Source of the DNA: Vulcanimicrobiota bacterium
Lineage (GTDB): Bacteria > Vulcanimicrobiota > Vulcanimicrobiia > Vulcanimicrobiales > Vulcanimicrobiaceae
Reading direction: 5' to 3'
DNA length: 62,210 bases
Assembly: GCA_019232905.1 (NCBI GenBank)
Contig: JAFANA010000029.1
Span: 1-62,210, forward strand
The stretch's first letter is position 1. The number at the start of each line of letters is the position of its first letter. The notes below the pieces were generated by a model that did not search any database, had not been told where the DNA came from, and worked only from the letters and a program-made list of their open reading frames with translations. Positions 16,615-24,618 of the stretch are shown piece by piece. A program made the position numbers and the translations under genes.

Positions 16615-16967
16615 ACTAGTGCCTTCATTGCTGCGTCTTCGCTTTCGAAGATGCCGAAAATTTTCACCAGACCCGTGATGTCGAAAATCTTCTTGATCTG
16701 CGGGTTCGTGCAGACCAAGTTCACGGAGCCGCCATGCTCGCGAACGCGCTTGAGACCGCCGATGAGCACGCCGAGGCCGGTCGAATCGATGTACCGGACC
16801 TTTTCGAGATTGATGACGAGGTGATACACGCCGCGATCGATGAGCTCGCCGATTGCGTCCTTGACCTTCGGCGAGGTGTATACGTCGATCTCGCCGCCGA
16901 GATCGACGACATAACAATCGCCTTGTGCTTCACGCACGTTCACCTTGATGTCCAACGTCTTTTTCAC
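16611..16967 (-). CDS. rsbV: Anti-sigma factor antagonist, RsbV-like (STAS)
   Basis: 118 residues with a complete STAS domain. The target serine is Ser62 in Y-I-D-S-T-G-L-G. Unphosphorylated RsbV captures RsbW and frees the sigma factor. It starts 2 bp after ytxH and overlaps rsbW by four bases. No PP2C phosphatase that would reactivate it is encoded in this window. Confidence 0.93.
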   Translation of the reverse strand: MKKTLDIKVNVREAQGDCYVVDLGGEIDVYTSPKVKDAIGELIDRGVYHLVINLEKVRYIDSTGLGVLIGGLKRVREHGGSVNLVCTNPQIKKIFDITGLVKIFGIFESEDAAMKALV

Positions 16968-16969
16968 TC

Positions 16970-17308
16970 CTATGCGTCGGCCTTACGTTCGAGTTGTTCA
17001 CGCAACGAGTCGGCAGAGGCATTGCCTTCCTCAACCGCTTCGTTGATAGTACTGCGCGCGTTTTCAACCACTTGACGGCCGCGCTCGTAGAGTTCGGCCG
17101 CACTTTCTTGCCACGTCGATGTAACGTCGGTCACGCGCCCCCGCAAATCACCCGTGGCGTCCATGGCCAGATTACCCGCTTCTCGGGCTTTCCCAACCAG
17201 CACGTCGCGCGTCTCTTCTTGGGTGAGGAGCACGGCAACCGCGCCGCCCACGATAGCGCCGAGAAGGAATCCGGCGAAAAAACCACCGCCGCGATTCTCA
17301 TCATTCAT
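16970..17308 (-). CDS. ytxH: YtxH-family protein
   Basis: 112 residues. An N-terminal membrane helix with the YtxH signature (GGGFFAGFLLGAIVGGAVAVLLTQEETR) is followed by a long amphipathic, probably coiled-coil region rich in Ala, Glu and Arg. In Bacillus subtilis ytxG, ytxH and ytxJ form a stress operon. Here the gene sits directly between the YtxG-like gene and rsbV, in line with control by the sigma factor made from the same operon. Confidence 0.88.
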   Translation of the reverse strand: MNDENRGGGFFAGFLLGAIVGGAVAVLLTQEETRDVLVGKAREAGNLAMDATGDLRGRVTDVTSTWQESAAELYERGRQVVENARSTINEAVEEGNASADSLREQLERKADA

Positions 17309-17323
17309 GTTCGAAATCGCCTC

Positions 17324-17731
17324 CTAGGATTCGCCTGCTGACTTTCTTCCCGTTACCAGACGCCGTAAACCGGCACTGACTCCCGTTATCGTTGCCCCGA
17401 CGTTTACGATCGCCGGCGACAGCGCGTCCTTGGTCAAAGAGGCGGTCTGCGAGACCGACCCCGCCACATCCTCGAGCGACTTCACCACGCCGCTGAGCCG
17501 CGCGAGCGTCTGGTCCGCCGTGTCGGCGATACCCCCCACGTGGTCGAGCGTCTCGTTCACAGGTTTGCTGAGGGTCGAGATCTGCCGGTCCACCTCATCG
17601 AGCGTCACGTTCACGCGTCCGAGCGTCTTCGCGAGGGCCAGCATTCCCCAGAGAACGCCGATCCCGATAAGCAGCACGCCGACACCCACTCCGACGTACA
17701 TGATCCAGCTAAGGTCGGTCCCGGTGCTCAT
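17324..17731 (-). CDS. DUF948 (YtxG-like) membrane protein
   Basis: 135 residues. One N-terminal transmembrane helix (IMYVGVGVGVLLIGIGVLWGML) precedes a helical region of DUF948 type with regular heptads (DEVDRQISTLSKPVNETLDHV). DUF948 is the family of B. subtilis YtxG. The start overlaps the stop of the cysteine desulfurase gene (ATGA), and YtxH follows after 15 bp. Confidence 0.85.
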   Translation of the reverse strand: MSTGTDLSWIMYVGVGVGVLLIGIGVLWGMLALAKTLGRVNVTLDEVDRQISTLSKPVNETLDHVGGIADTADQTLARLSGVVKSLEDVAGSVSQTASLTKDALSPAIVNVGATITGVSAGLRRLVTGRKSAGES

Positions 17732-18882
17732 GAGTGAAGGTTCCTTTCTCGCATTTCGCTTGCCAAGTTGGCTACCAAGCTTCCTGCCCGTTCGATTTCC
17801 GCGTCCATGGTACCGGTCCCGAGAGAAAAACGGATGACGCCCTGGTGCCAGCGCGGATCGATATCAAGCGCGGTGATGACGTGGCTAGGTTCCAAGGCTC
17901 CCGACGTACAGGCGCTTCCGGCGGATACGGCTACTCCCTCGAGATCTAGTCCGACGAGCATCGACTCTGAGTCGATACCCGCAAATGACACATTGCAATT
18001 GTTCGGCAGCCGCGGGGCGCCTTCGCCGTTGATGCGCACGTCCTCGAGCCCCTTTATCCGCGCTTCAAGACGGTCGCGCAGGGCCTCGACCCGCGGGGCG
18101 GTTTCGGCGCGCTCTTGCACCGCCAAGCCGAGTGCGGACGCAAGACCGACGATGCCGGCAACATTTTCGGTGCCGGACCGGCGCCCGAATTCTTGCCCGC
18201 CGCCGTAGACCAACGGTTGAATCGGAATCCCTTCGCGTGCGTAGAGAACGCCGACGCCCTTGGGTCCGTAGAATTTGTGCGCGGAGATCGCCAGCATGTC
18301 CACGCCGAGCGCATCGGGACGAACATCCATCCACGGCGCGGCTTGCACGGCATCGGTGTGAAACAACACATTGCGCGCGCGTGCGATCCCGGCAAGGCGC
18401 GCGACCGGTTGAATCGTGCCGATTTCGTTGTTCGCGAGCATGATCGATGCAAGCACCGTATCGCTACGAATGGCAGCCGAGAATTCTTCGACGTCAACGA
18501 GTCCGCGTGCATCGACGGGAAGCAACGTAACGTCGAAACCTTCGTCATGTAGCGCGTCGAGCGCATGTAATACCGCGTGATGTTCGATGACGGACGAGAT
18601 AATATGCCGGCCGCGATCGCGCAAGGCGCGCGCGACGCTCACGATCGCTTGATTGTCGGATTCCGAACCGCTTCCGGTAAACGTAATTGTCTTGCGCGGT
18701 ACGCCGAGTATTTGCGCTACGCGATCGCGCGCGTCGTCGAGACCCGCGCGAGCGCGGCGTCCTTCCGCATGCAGTGAGCTCGGGTTATGCCCGGCCTGCG
18801 AAAAATAAGGAAGCATGGCCTCGAGCACCTCGCGGCGCACCGGGGTCGTTGCGGCATAGTCGAGATAGATGCGATTGTCCAC
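17728..18882 (-). CDS. Cysteine desulfurase (NifS/IscS class)
   Basis: 384 residues, a pyridoxal-phosphate enzyme that takes sulfur from cysteine for Fe-S clusters or tRNA thiolation. The PLP lysine is Lys203 in SAHKFYGPKG, the opening is YLDYAATTPVR, and the sulfur-accepting Cys325 is in SAGSACTSG. The length is that of short IscS/NifS enzymes. No iscU or mnmA is nearby, so its client is unknown. It heads the operon leading to ytxG-ytxH-rsbV-rsbW-sigB. Confidence 0.95.
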   Translation of the reverse strand: MDNRIYLDYAATTPVRREVLEAMLPYFSQAGHNPSSLHAEGRRARAGLDDARDRVAQILGVPRKTITFTGSGSESDNQAIVSVARALRDRGRHIISSVIEHHAVLHALDALHDEGFDVTLLPVDARGLVDVEEFSAAIRSDTVLASIMLANNEIGTIQPVARLAGIARARNVLFHTDAVQAAPWMDVRPDALGVDMLAISAHKFYGPKGVGVLYAREGIPIQPLVYGGGQEFGRRSGTENVAGIVGLASALGLAVQERAETAPRVEALRDRLEARIKGLEDVRINGEGAPRLPNNCNVSFAGIDSESMLVGLDLEGVAVSAGSACTSGALEPSHVITALDIDPRWHQGVIRFSLGTGTMDAEIERAGSLVANLASEMRERNLHS

Positions 18883-18971
18883 GAATTCTCAGAGCCTTCT
18901 CAGAGCGCCACCCTACCATAACACCTGTGCGAAGCTCCATTGCACACTCCGAGAAGTAGCAACGGGAAAGG

Positions 18972-19002
18972 GTGGCCGGACGAAATTCCGGCCACTTTTT
19001 TT
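18972..19002 (+). terminator. Strong intrinsic terminator, plus-strand orientation
   Basis: A 9-bp stem GTGGCCGGA / TCCGGCCAC with a 6-base loop is followed by seven T on the plus strand. No plus-strand gene ends here. On the minus strand it directly follows the marR stop, with the A-run upstream of the stem, so it may serve as a weaker terminator for marR. The 18883-18971 stretch between it and the cysteine desulfurase start shows no other feature. Confidence 0.7.
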
Positions 19003-19495
19003 ATATGCAGCTGCCGGGCCGGTTCGGGTCTTCGCGCAGCGCCCCGAGCAATAGGTCGATGACGGATGATTTCAGCCGCGACGCCTCGGACGGGTTAAAA
19101 CCGCCGAGCAACTTCGCCTCCGTCCCGGCGACGATCTCTGCGCCTCGCGCACCGAGCTTGCGGCCAGCCGGCGTGCTCTCGACGACACGAGCCCGGCGGT
19201 CGGCGGGATCCGCGCGTCGCTCGACGAGTCCACGTTTCTCCAACTCGTCGATCGTCGACACGAGCGTGCTCTTGTCCAAGCCGACGACCTGCGCGATCTC
19301 GAGTTGCGTACGCGCCGCGCGTTCGCTCACGGTCGCGAGAACCGCAAAACTGCGCATCGTCAGCCCGAGCTCCTCAAGCGCAGCGTTCTGAGCGGCGATG
19401 AAGGTCTGCGTCAGGCGGGCGAGCGCCCAGCTGAATGCGTCCCGAAGAACGGCCGGAGTTTTCGAGCAGGTCTCCGTGTTGTGGAGGGTTTCCAT
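19001..19495 (-). CDS. MarR-family transcriptional regulator
   Basis: 164 residues from METLHN. A winged helix-turn-helix (TQLEIAQVVGLDKSTLVSTIDELEKRGLVERRADPADRRAR) is flanked by helices that would form the dimer interface. An ATG seven codons upstream (19516) exists but would lie upstream of the predicted -10. The chosen ATG falls about six bases after TATGAT, which implies a leaderless mRNA. It is divergent from the RutE-like reductase and most likely controls it. Confidence 0.88.
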   Translation of the reverse strand: METLHNTETCSKTPAVLRDAFSWALARLTQTFIAAQNAALEELGLTMRSFAVLATVSERAARTQLEIAQVVGLDKSTLVSTIDELEKRGLVERRADPADRRARVVESTPAGRKLGARGAEIVAGTEAKLLGGFNPSEASRLKSSVIDLLLGALREDPNRPGSCI

Positions 19496-19566
19496 AGACC
19501 CATCATAGCAGCTCATACGTTCTTTTGCAAAATGATCTTGACTAATATTATCTGAAGCCGTATGCT
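19496..19566. promoter_or_regulatory. Divergent overlapping promoters with predicted leaderless starts
   Basis: For marR (minus): -35 TTGCAA (19530-19525), 17-base spacer, -10 TATGAT (19507-19502), then six bases to the ATG at 19495. For the reductase (plus): -35 TTGACT (19538-19543), 17-base spacer, -10 TATGCT (19561-19566), then ATG at 19573. In both cases the expected transcription start coincides with the start codon, and neither gene has a Shine-Dalgarno. The A/T-rich middle (GACTAATATTATC) is a likely MarR operator. Confidence 0.65.
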
Positions 19567-19572
19567 ATGGCT

Positions 19573-20184
19573 ATGACTAGTAGCCTGCTGACCCCAGATG
19601 AGCGCTCCCTCGACCGGACGGCCTTGGACGTTCTCTTCCATGAAGCGCGCACCGCAAACGGATTTCTGACGCAGCCCGTTTCCCCCGACACGCTTCGCGA
19701 CATCGTCGAATCAACAAAGATGGCGCCGACCGCGATGAACGCGCTGCCCCTTCGTGTCGTCTTCGTAACGACCGAGGAAGGTCGCGCCCGTCTTATTCCG
19801 GCGCTGATGCCCGGTAACGTTGCGAAGGTTGAAGCGGCACCCGTGACGGCGATTCTAGCGCGCGATCTCGAGTTTCACGAACATCTTCCGCGACTGTTCC
19901 CGCACGCACCGCAAGCATACTTCGACGGCGCGCGCGCAAACGCCGAACCCATGTCACTGCAGAACGCAACACTGCAAGCCGGATACTTCATTTTGGCCGC
20001 ACGTGCGCACGGTCTCGACGCCGGCCCGATGGGCGGGTTCGACGCTGAAAAAGTCGACGCCGAATTCTTCCCGGAAGGCACGCGCAAATCGATTCTGCTC
20101 GTAAGCCTCGGCTACGCTGACTCGAGCAAAACCTTCCCGCGCAACCCCCGCCTCAACTTCGAAGAAATCGCCTCGTTCGCATGA
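19573..20184 (+). CDS. Nitroreductase-family protein, RutE/HadB-like (malonic semialdehyde reductase)
   Basis: 203 residues from the ATG at 19573; an ATG at 19567 abuts the -10 and is less likely. It has the compact flavin-dependent nitroreductase fold with RutE hallmarks: F-x-E-A-R-T-A-N-G-F near the start, STKMAPTAMNALPLR, and a central GLDAGPMGGFDAEKVD. RutE-type enzymes reduce reactive aldehydes such as malonic semialdehyde using NAD(P)H. No other pyrimidine-degradation genes are near, so a detoxification role under the divergent MarR is as likely. Confidence 0.85.
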   Translation: MTSSLLTPDERSLDRTALDVLFHEARTANGFLTQPVSPDTLRDIVESTKMAPTAMNALPLRVVFVTTEEGRARLIPALMPGNVAKVEAAPVTAILARDLEFHEHLPRLFPHAPQAYFDGARANAEPMSLQNATLQAGYFILAARAHGLDAGPMGGFDAEKVDAEFFPEGTRKSILLVSLGYADSSKTFPRNPRLNFEEIASFA

Positions 20185-20194
20185 CATCCCCCTG

Positions 20195-20330
20195 TGTCAT
20201 CCTGAGCGCAGGTGCGAAGCACCGGAGTCGAAGGATCGTTACGAACGATTGTCTCGAGGCGATCCTTCAACTGCGGCGCTTCGCGCCGGAGCCTGCCCTG
20301 AGCGCAGCCGAAGGGTTCAGGATGACACTA
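20195..20330. repeat. Dispersed palindromic repeat, copy 4 (short-core subfamily)
   Basis: The left arm is TGTCATCCTGAGCGCAGGTGCGAAGCACC, then AAGGATCG. The core contains ACGAACGATTGTCTCGAG in place of the GC-rich hairpin. The right arm includes a second variant motif (GAGCCTGCCCTGAGCGCAG) before CAGGATGACACTA. It lies tail-to-tail between the reductase gene and rarA and ends in the rarA stop codon. Confidence 0.82.
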
Positions 20331-21575
20331 GAGGTCGTTTTTTCCCGGATCGTAGTATTTGCGGTCGCGCAGATTTTCGGGCAAGTTTTCTTGTTTGACG
20401 GAATAGTCGTCGTGCGCGTAATGGTAGCCCTTGCCGTAGCCGAGTTGTTTCATCAGCCCGGTCGGCGCATTGCGCAAGTGCAAGGGCACCGGGTCGTTGC
20501 GCGTCTCTTGGACGTCTTGCATCGCGGCACCGTAGGCTCGCCCGACGCTGTTGCTCTTCGGCGCCTTCGCTAGATACAACGTCGCATGCGCGAGCGGATA
20601 AAAACCTTCGGGCATGCCGACGAAATGCACCGCTTGCTGCGCCGCCATCGCGACTTGAATTCCCTGCGGATCTGCTAACCCGACGTCTTCCGAGGCAAGA
20701 ATGACGAGACGCCGCGCGATAAATAGCGGGTCCTCTCCGCCGTCCAACATTCGCGCTAACCAGTAAACGGCGGCGTCAGGGTCGCTCGCGCGCATGCTTT
20801 TGATAAATGCGCTGATGATGTCGTAGTGCTGCTCCCCGCCTTTGTCATACGTCGACCCGCGCTTTTGCAGCGCTTCGAGTACGAGCGCGCGATCGATCTG
20901 CTTCGTGCCGTTGCGCATCGGGGCCGTTTCCGATGCGAACTCGAGGGCGTTGAGCGCCGTGCGCGCGTCACCGTTTGCATACCCGATCAACGTGGCTCGC
21001 GCATCGGGTTCCAAATGGATACCTTGCGCGCCCAGCCCGCGCTCCGAATCGGTGAGCGCGCGTTCGACGATTGCGGCGATTTCTTCGTCGGTGAGTTGCT
21101 GCAACACGAACACGCGCGCGCGAGAGAGCAAGGCAGAATTCACTTCAAACGACGGATTCTCGGTCGTTGCACCGATGAGCGTGACCGTGCCGTCCTCGAC
21201 GTAGGGAAGTACCGCGTCTTGCTGCGCTTTGTTGAATCGATGGATCTCATCGATGAATAAAACGCTGCGCTGACCGACCCGGCGGCGCGCCTGCGCTTCT
21301 GCGACGACCCGGCGCAAGTCGGCGACGCCGGCACTCACGGCAGAAAGTTTTTCGAAATGCGCTCCCGTCGATCGGGCGACGATTTCCGCGAGCGTCGTCT
21401 TTCCGGTGCCCGGCGGTCCCCACAGGATCATCGACGGCACGCGGTCGCTTTCGATCGCGCGCCGCAACGCGCGCCCGACTCCGACGATCTGGTCTTGCCC
21501 CACGTACTCTTCGAGCGAACGCGGGCGCATACGCGCTGCGAGCGGTGCCTCGGGTTCTCCGAAGAGTGAATTCAT
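20328..21575 (-). CDS. rarA: Replication-associated recombination protein A (AAA+ ATPase)
   Basis: 415 residues. A clamp-loader-like AAA+ core has Walker A G-P-P-G-T-G-K-T-T (near residue 54) and Walker B F-I-D-E-I-H-R-F, followed by the MgsA/WHIP C-terminal domain (GGEDPLFIARRLVILASEDVGLADP, then AMQDVQETRNDPVPLHLRNAPT). RarA acts at stalled replication forks together with SSB. It starts directly after the 7TM-GAF gene. The stop codon (TAG) is made by the end of repeat copy 4. Confidence 0.96.
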   Translation of the reverse strand: MNSLFGEPEAPLAARMRPRSLEEYVGQDQIVGVGRALRRAIESDRVPSMILWGPPGTGKTTLAEIVARSTGAHFEKLSAVSAGVADLRRVVAEAQARRRVGQRSVLFIDEIHRFNKAQQDAVLPYVEDGTVTLIGATTENPSFEVNSALLSRARVFVLQQLTDEEIAAIVERALTDSERGLGAQGIHLEPDARATLIGYANGDARTALNALEFASETAPMRNGTKQIDRALVLEALQKRGSTYDKGGEQHYDIISAFIKSMRASDPDAAVYWLARMLDGGEDPLFIARRLVILASEDVGLADPQGIQVAMAAQQAVHFVGMPEGFYPLAHATLYLAKAPKSNSVGRAYGAAMQDVQETRNDPVPLHLRNAPTGLMKQLGYGKGYHYAHDDYSVKQENLPENLRDRKYYDPGKNDL

Positions 21576-23288
21576 TTACATAGCCTGTTGCAGTTTCAGC
21601 GCGACGAGTTCCGCTTCCAGCGCGCGGGCTCGCAGCTTATCGTACGCGAAGCCCGCCGCAGTCCCTACTCGTTCGAGCAGGTCGAGCTCGTCGCTGTCGA
21701 GCTCCGTGGCGGTGCGATGCCGCCCGTAGAAGGCGACAGCAGCTAAGTCGTCATGCGAAAAGATCGGGACCGCGACGGCCGCTTCAACGCCGGCACTGGT
21801 AAATGCATCCGACTGCCAATAATGATCGCGCAACTGCACCGTACCGCGTTGAGAACGCAGGTACGAGGCTAACCGGCTTGCCGATAACAGCGCCCGGCCT
21901 TGTAACTGCGGAAGCGTCGCAAAGACGACTTCGAATTCGTCATCGTCCACGCAGCGGGCGAGCGCGCCGAAGGTGAGGCCGAACGCGCGAACCGGCTCTT
22001 CGATCATCATGCTATTGAGCGCTTCTATCGTGGAAGCGTGACGTGCCGATTCCGCCACGAGCGCCACATGGTTCTCAGCCAAGTGCCGCTTGCGAAACAC
22101 GATGCCGTCGACGAAGCGGTCGAGGCGGTGATGCATCGTGTTGAGAAAGAATCCGAGCACGAGCGCAAGCACGACATCGGCGATGAGTCCGGTGTTGCTT
22201 TCGGACAACGTCTTGGTAAAGAAGAGATCGACGATTGCAAAGAGCCCGACGACGAGACCGGAAAGCAACGTGTACACGACGGTTCGGCTCAAGATGACGT
22301 TCACGTCGATGATCCGATGGCGCAGCACCGCATACATCGTAGAGCTCGTGATGGCGCAGACGTAGATCACGAAACAGAGCGAGAAGTAAAAGTAAGAAAT
22401 TTTCAACGCCGAAAAGCTAACGCCAATTGCGATGGCGCCGACAATAAAGCCCGCAAGAACCCAACGGATTCGCTCGCGAGCAATGCGGTCGCTGTCGAGA
22501 TACGTCGCGAGTAATAGTAACGGCGCCACGAACGCAGGCAGATCCTGTAAGATCTGCTGTACGATCGAAGATGCCGAGACGACCTTCAGCGCCGCTAAGC
22601 TTCCACCGGCGACGGCGAGCGTGCTTCCCACTTCAAACACCGCGACGGCGACAACGAGTGCATATGCCGCGCCGAGCGCCGTACGGCGCCAACCCGGAAG
22701 TGTTTCTGGTTGCAACAGGTACAATGCAAAAATAAGCGCGATGCATGGGACGGCAATCTCCCATGCCATATCGAATGCGCTCGTTGCAACCTGCCACCAC
22801 GCCGGCCCTATTTCGGTAAAGACGTTGTCCGGCGTTTGACCGTAGAGCGAAAACGCGAAAAACGCCCACGTTGCGTGCGAAGGACGCAGCAGTACCAGAG
22901 AAGCCGCCGCGATCAACCACAAGAGAGCGACCGCACAACGCATCAAGACGACGATTCCGTTTTTTGCGGGCTCGGCTACGGTGATCTTGTGGACGTGAAT
23001 CTCATGCCCCCTGTACCAAAAAGCGAAATCACACGGAAGAACCGGCGCCGGCTCCCAACATGCGCCGTTGCGTATAAGGCGCATTCGTTCGTTCAACGGA
23101 GTATCCGAAAGAATCGGAACCGCTCCTCGCAAATTCTGCGTGCGATCGGGACTCAGACCGACGGGATGACCGAATGCGCGGCCGAGGTCGGGAACCCACA
23201 TCGAAATACTCAGGAGGCTCAGGAGAATAACGATAATCAGGCGCGACATACGACGATCGTCGTGCCCGGTAGCGGGGGCCATGCTCAT
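21576..23288 (-). CDS. 7-8 TM membrane protein with C-terminal GAF-like domain
   Basis: About 570 residues. An N-terminal membrane anchor and a periplasmic region of about 90 residues are followed by seven or eight helices, a linker (HHRLDRFVDGIVFRKRHLAENH) and a GAF-like sensory domain (about 430-560; VEAAVAVPIFSHDDLAAVAFYGR). It looks like the input half of a sensor kinase, but it ends without a histidine-kinase or cyclase domain. ATGs at 23288, 23282 and 23249 are possible, and AGAGGG sits six bases before 23282. The stop is directly adjacent to rarA. Confidence 0.65.
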   Translation of the reverse strand: MSMAPATGHDDRRMSRLIIVILLSLLSISMWVPDLGRAFGHPVGLSPDRTQNLRGAVPILSDTPLNERMRLIRNGACWEPAPVLPCDFAFWYRGHEIHVHKITVAEPAKNGIVVLMRCAVALLWLIAAASLVLLRPSHATWAFFAFSLYGQTPDNVFTEIGPAWWQVATSAFDMAWEIAVPCIALIFALYLLQPETLPGWRRTALGAAYALVVAVAVFEVGSTLAVAGGSLAALKVVSASSIVQQILQDLPAFVAPLLLLATYLDSDRIARERIRWVLAGFIVGAIAIGVSFSALKISYFYFSLCFVIYVCAITSSTMYAVLRHRIIDVNVILSRTVVYTLLSGLVVGLFAIVDLFFTKTLSESNTGLIADVVLALVLGFFLNTMHHRLDRFVDGIVFRKRHLAENHVALVAESARHASTIEALNSMMIEEPVRAFGLTFGALARCVDDDEFEVVFATLPQLQGRALLSASRLASYLRSQRGTVQLRDHYWQSDAFTSAGVEAAVAVPIFSHDDLAAVAFYGRHRTATELDSDELDLLERVGTAAGFAYDKLRARALEAELVALKLQQAM

Positions 23289-23292
23289 CCCT

Positions 23293-24618
23293 CTAGGTTC
23301 GCGGAATTCTCCACACGCGCCCGCCGAAATAGTCCGTAAGCCACACTGCGCCGTCGCCGTACCGAACCGCGTCGCCTCCACGGCCGCCATACTGCGTTAT
23401 CGCGCTAGTACTCGCATCGATGCGTGTAAGCGGGACGCCGATAATCGTTGCCCACACTGCGCCCGCGCCGTAGGTAATTTCACCACCCGCACCCGGCACG
23501 CCGGCATTGATTTCCTTTACCAGCCGTCTCGTACGCATATCGACTTTGCTAACGGTGCCGTCACCTTGGTTGAGCGTCCACACCGCACCGCCGCCGGCGG
23601 TTAAAAATCGCGGCTTCGAACCGACCGGAATCTCGCGAATGACTAGACCGGTTCGCGCATCGATTGCGGTAACGACGTCTCGCTCGCCGCTCGTGATCCA
23701 AATCACACCGCTCGCATAAAGCGGATTGAAAGAACCTTGTGGGACACTGATGCGTTGGCGAATCCGATTGGTGACCGGATCGATGCGCGCGAGCGTTCCG
23801 TCCGCGACGATTAACCAGACGCTATCAGTGCTTGCCGCAATCCCGCCTTCGGAAAGCGCAGGTGCAGCGTTTATCGTTGCCGTCACACCGTTCGCGTAGA
23901 GATCGACGCGCGCAAGGCCGGCGTGCGCGCCGCAGAGCGGTACCCACAGGCTCCCGAAGCCAACGGTGAGACCCGAACACGGTTCACCGGCTAATTGGAC
24001 GGTTACGGTAACGCGATTGCTCGCGGAATCGATGCGTTGAACAGCATTCATTGCATCGTTCGCCACCCACACGGCGCGCGGAGTTACGGCAAGCCAGTCC
24101 GGAGAGCCGCCGGTTCGTATCGTCGCCGAAGGCTTTACAACGTCGCTGACATTCTGCGGCGCACGATTCAGCGCCACATAAGTCTCGTAAGCGATGCGCC
24201 ACCCAAAGGCCGTCTTTTTCCATCCAGCAAGATAGGTTCCAGAACCAACACGTTCCGGTGCGCTACGAAGTCCTACCCACGAGCCGCTTTCCGCTGCCCA
24301 CCCGCCGTCCGCGTTTATCTCTATCTTTTCCGGAATCCGAACGTATGCGATGAAGTGCGAATCTTTGAATTCTATGTCGGCATAGCTCTTCGCGAGCGTG
24401 TCGGCGCCGTCGTAAAGCGATCCGTCCGAAGCGATGAGGCGAATGTTCGGCAGCCATACGCTTCGCATGAGATCCGCATCGTGATGTTCGATCGCTCGAT
24501 TGTTCTCTAAACGCAATTCCCGAATCGTTGCGACGTCGGGTGGAGTCGAAACGGCGGCGGCGGGAAAAAGAGAGGCGATCAGCGCGGCGACGAGGACGGC
24601 GACGCGCATCGTCATCAA
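23293..24618 (-). CDS. Exported SnoaL-like plus beta-propeller fusion protein
   Basis: 441 residues with a signal peptide (VAVLVAALIASLFPAAA). Residues about 25-155 form a SnoaL/NTF2-like domain of DUF4440 type (REL...NRAIEHHDADLMRSVWLPNIRLIASDGSLYDG). Residues about 165-441 are a YncE/Vgb-like propeller with repeated blades of the form GSLWV-x-L...LARVD and GAVWTLNQGDGTVSKVD. The two domains are rarely joined as far as I know. It overlaps the LptA-like gene by ATGA. Function unknown. Confidence 0.7.
   Translation of the reverse strand: MMTMRVAVLVAALIASLFPAAAVSTPPDVATIRELRLENNRAIEHHDADLMRSVWLPNIRLIASDGSLYDGADTLAKSYADIEFKDSHFIAYVRIPEKIEINADGGWAAESGSWVGLRSAPERVGSGTYLAGWKKTAFGWRIAYETYVALNRAPQNVSDVVKPSATIRTGGSPDWLAVTPRAVWVANDAMNAVQRIDSASNRVTVTVQLAGEPCSGLTVGFGSLWVPLCGAHAGLARVDLYANGVTATINAAPALSEGGIAASTDSVWLIVADGTLARIDPVTNRIRQRISVPQGSFNPLYASGVIWITSGERDVVTAIDARTGLVIREIPVGSKPRFLTAGGGAVWTLNQGDGTVSKVDMRTRRLVKEINAGVPGAGGEITYGAGAVWATIIGVPLTRIDASTSAITQYGGRGGDAVRYGDGAVWLTDYFGGRVWRIPRT

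Noticed and set aside
20195-20330. Repeat copies considered as CRISPR repeats or tRNA-like elements
   Set aside because: Copies are single and far apart, with no regular spacers. The arms are inverted, not direct, repeats.
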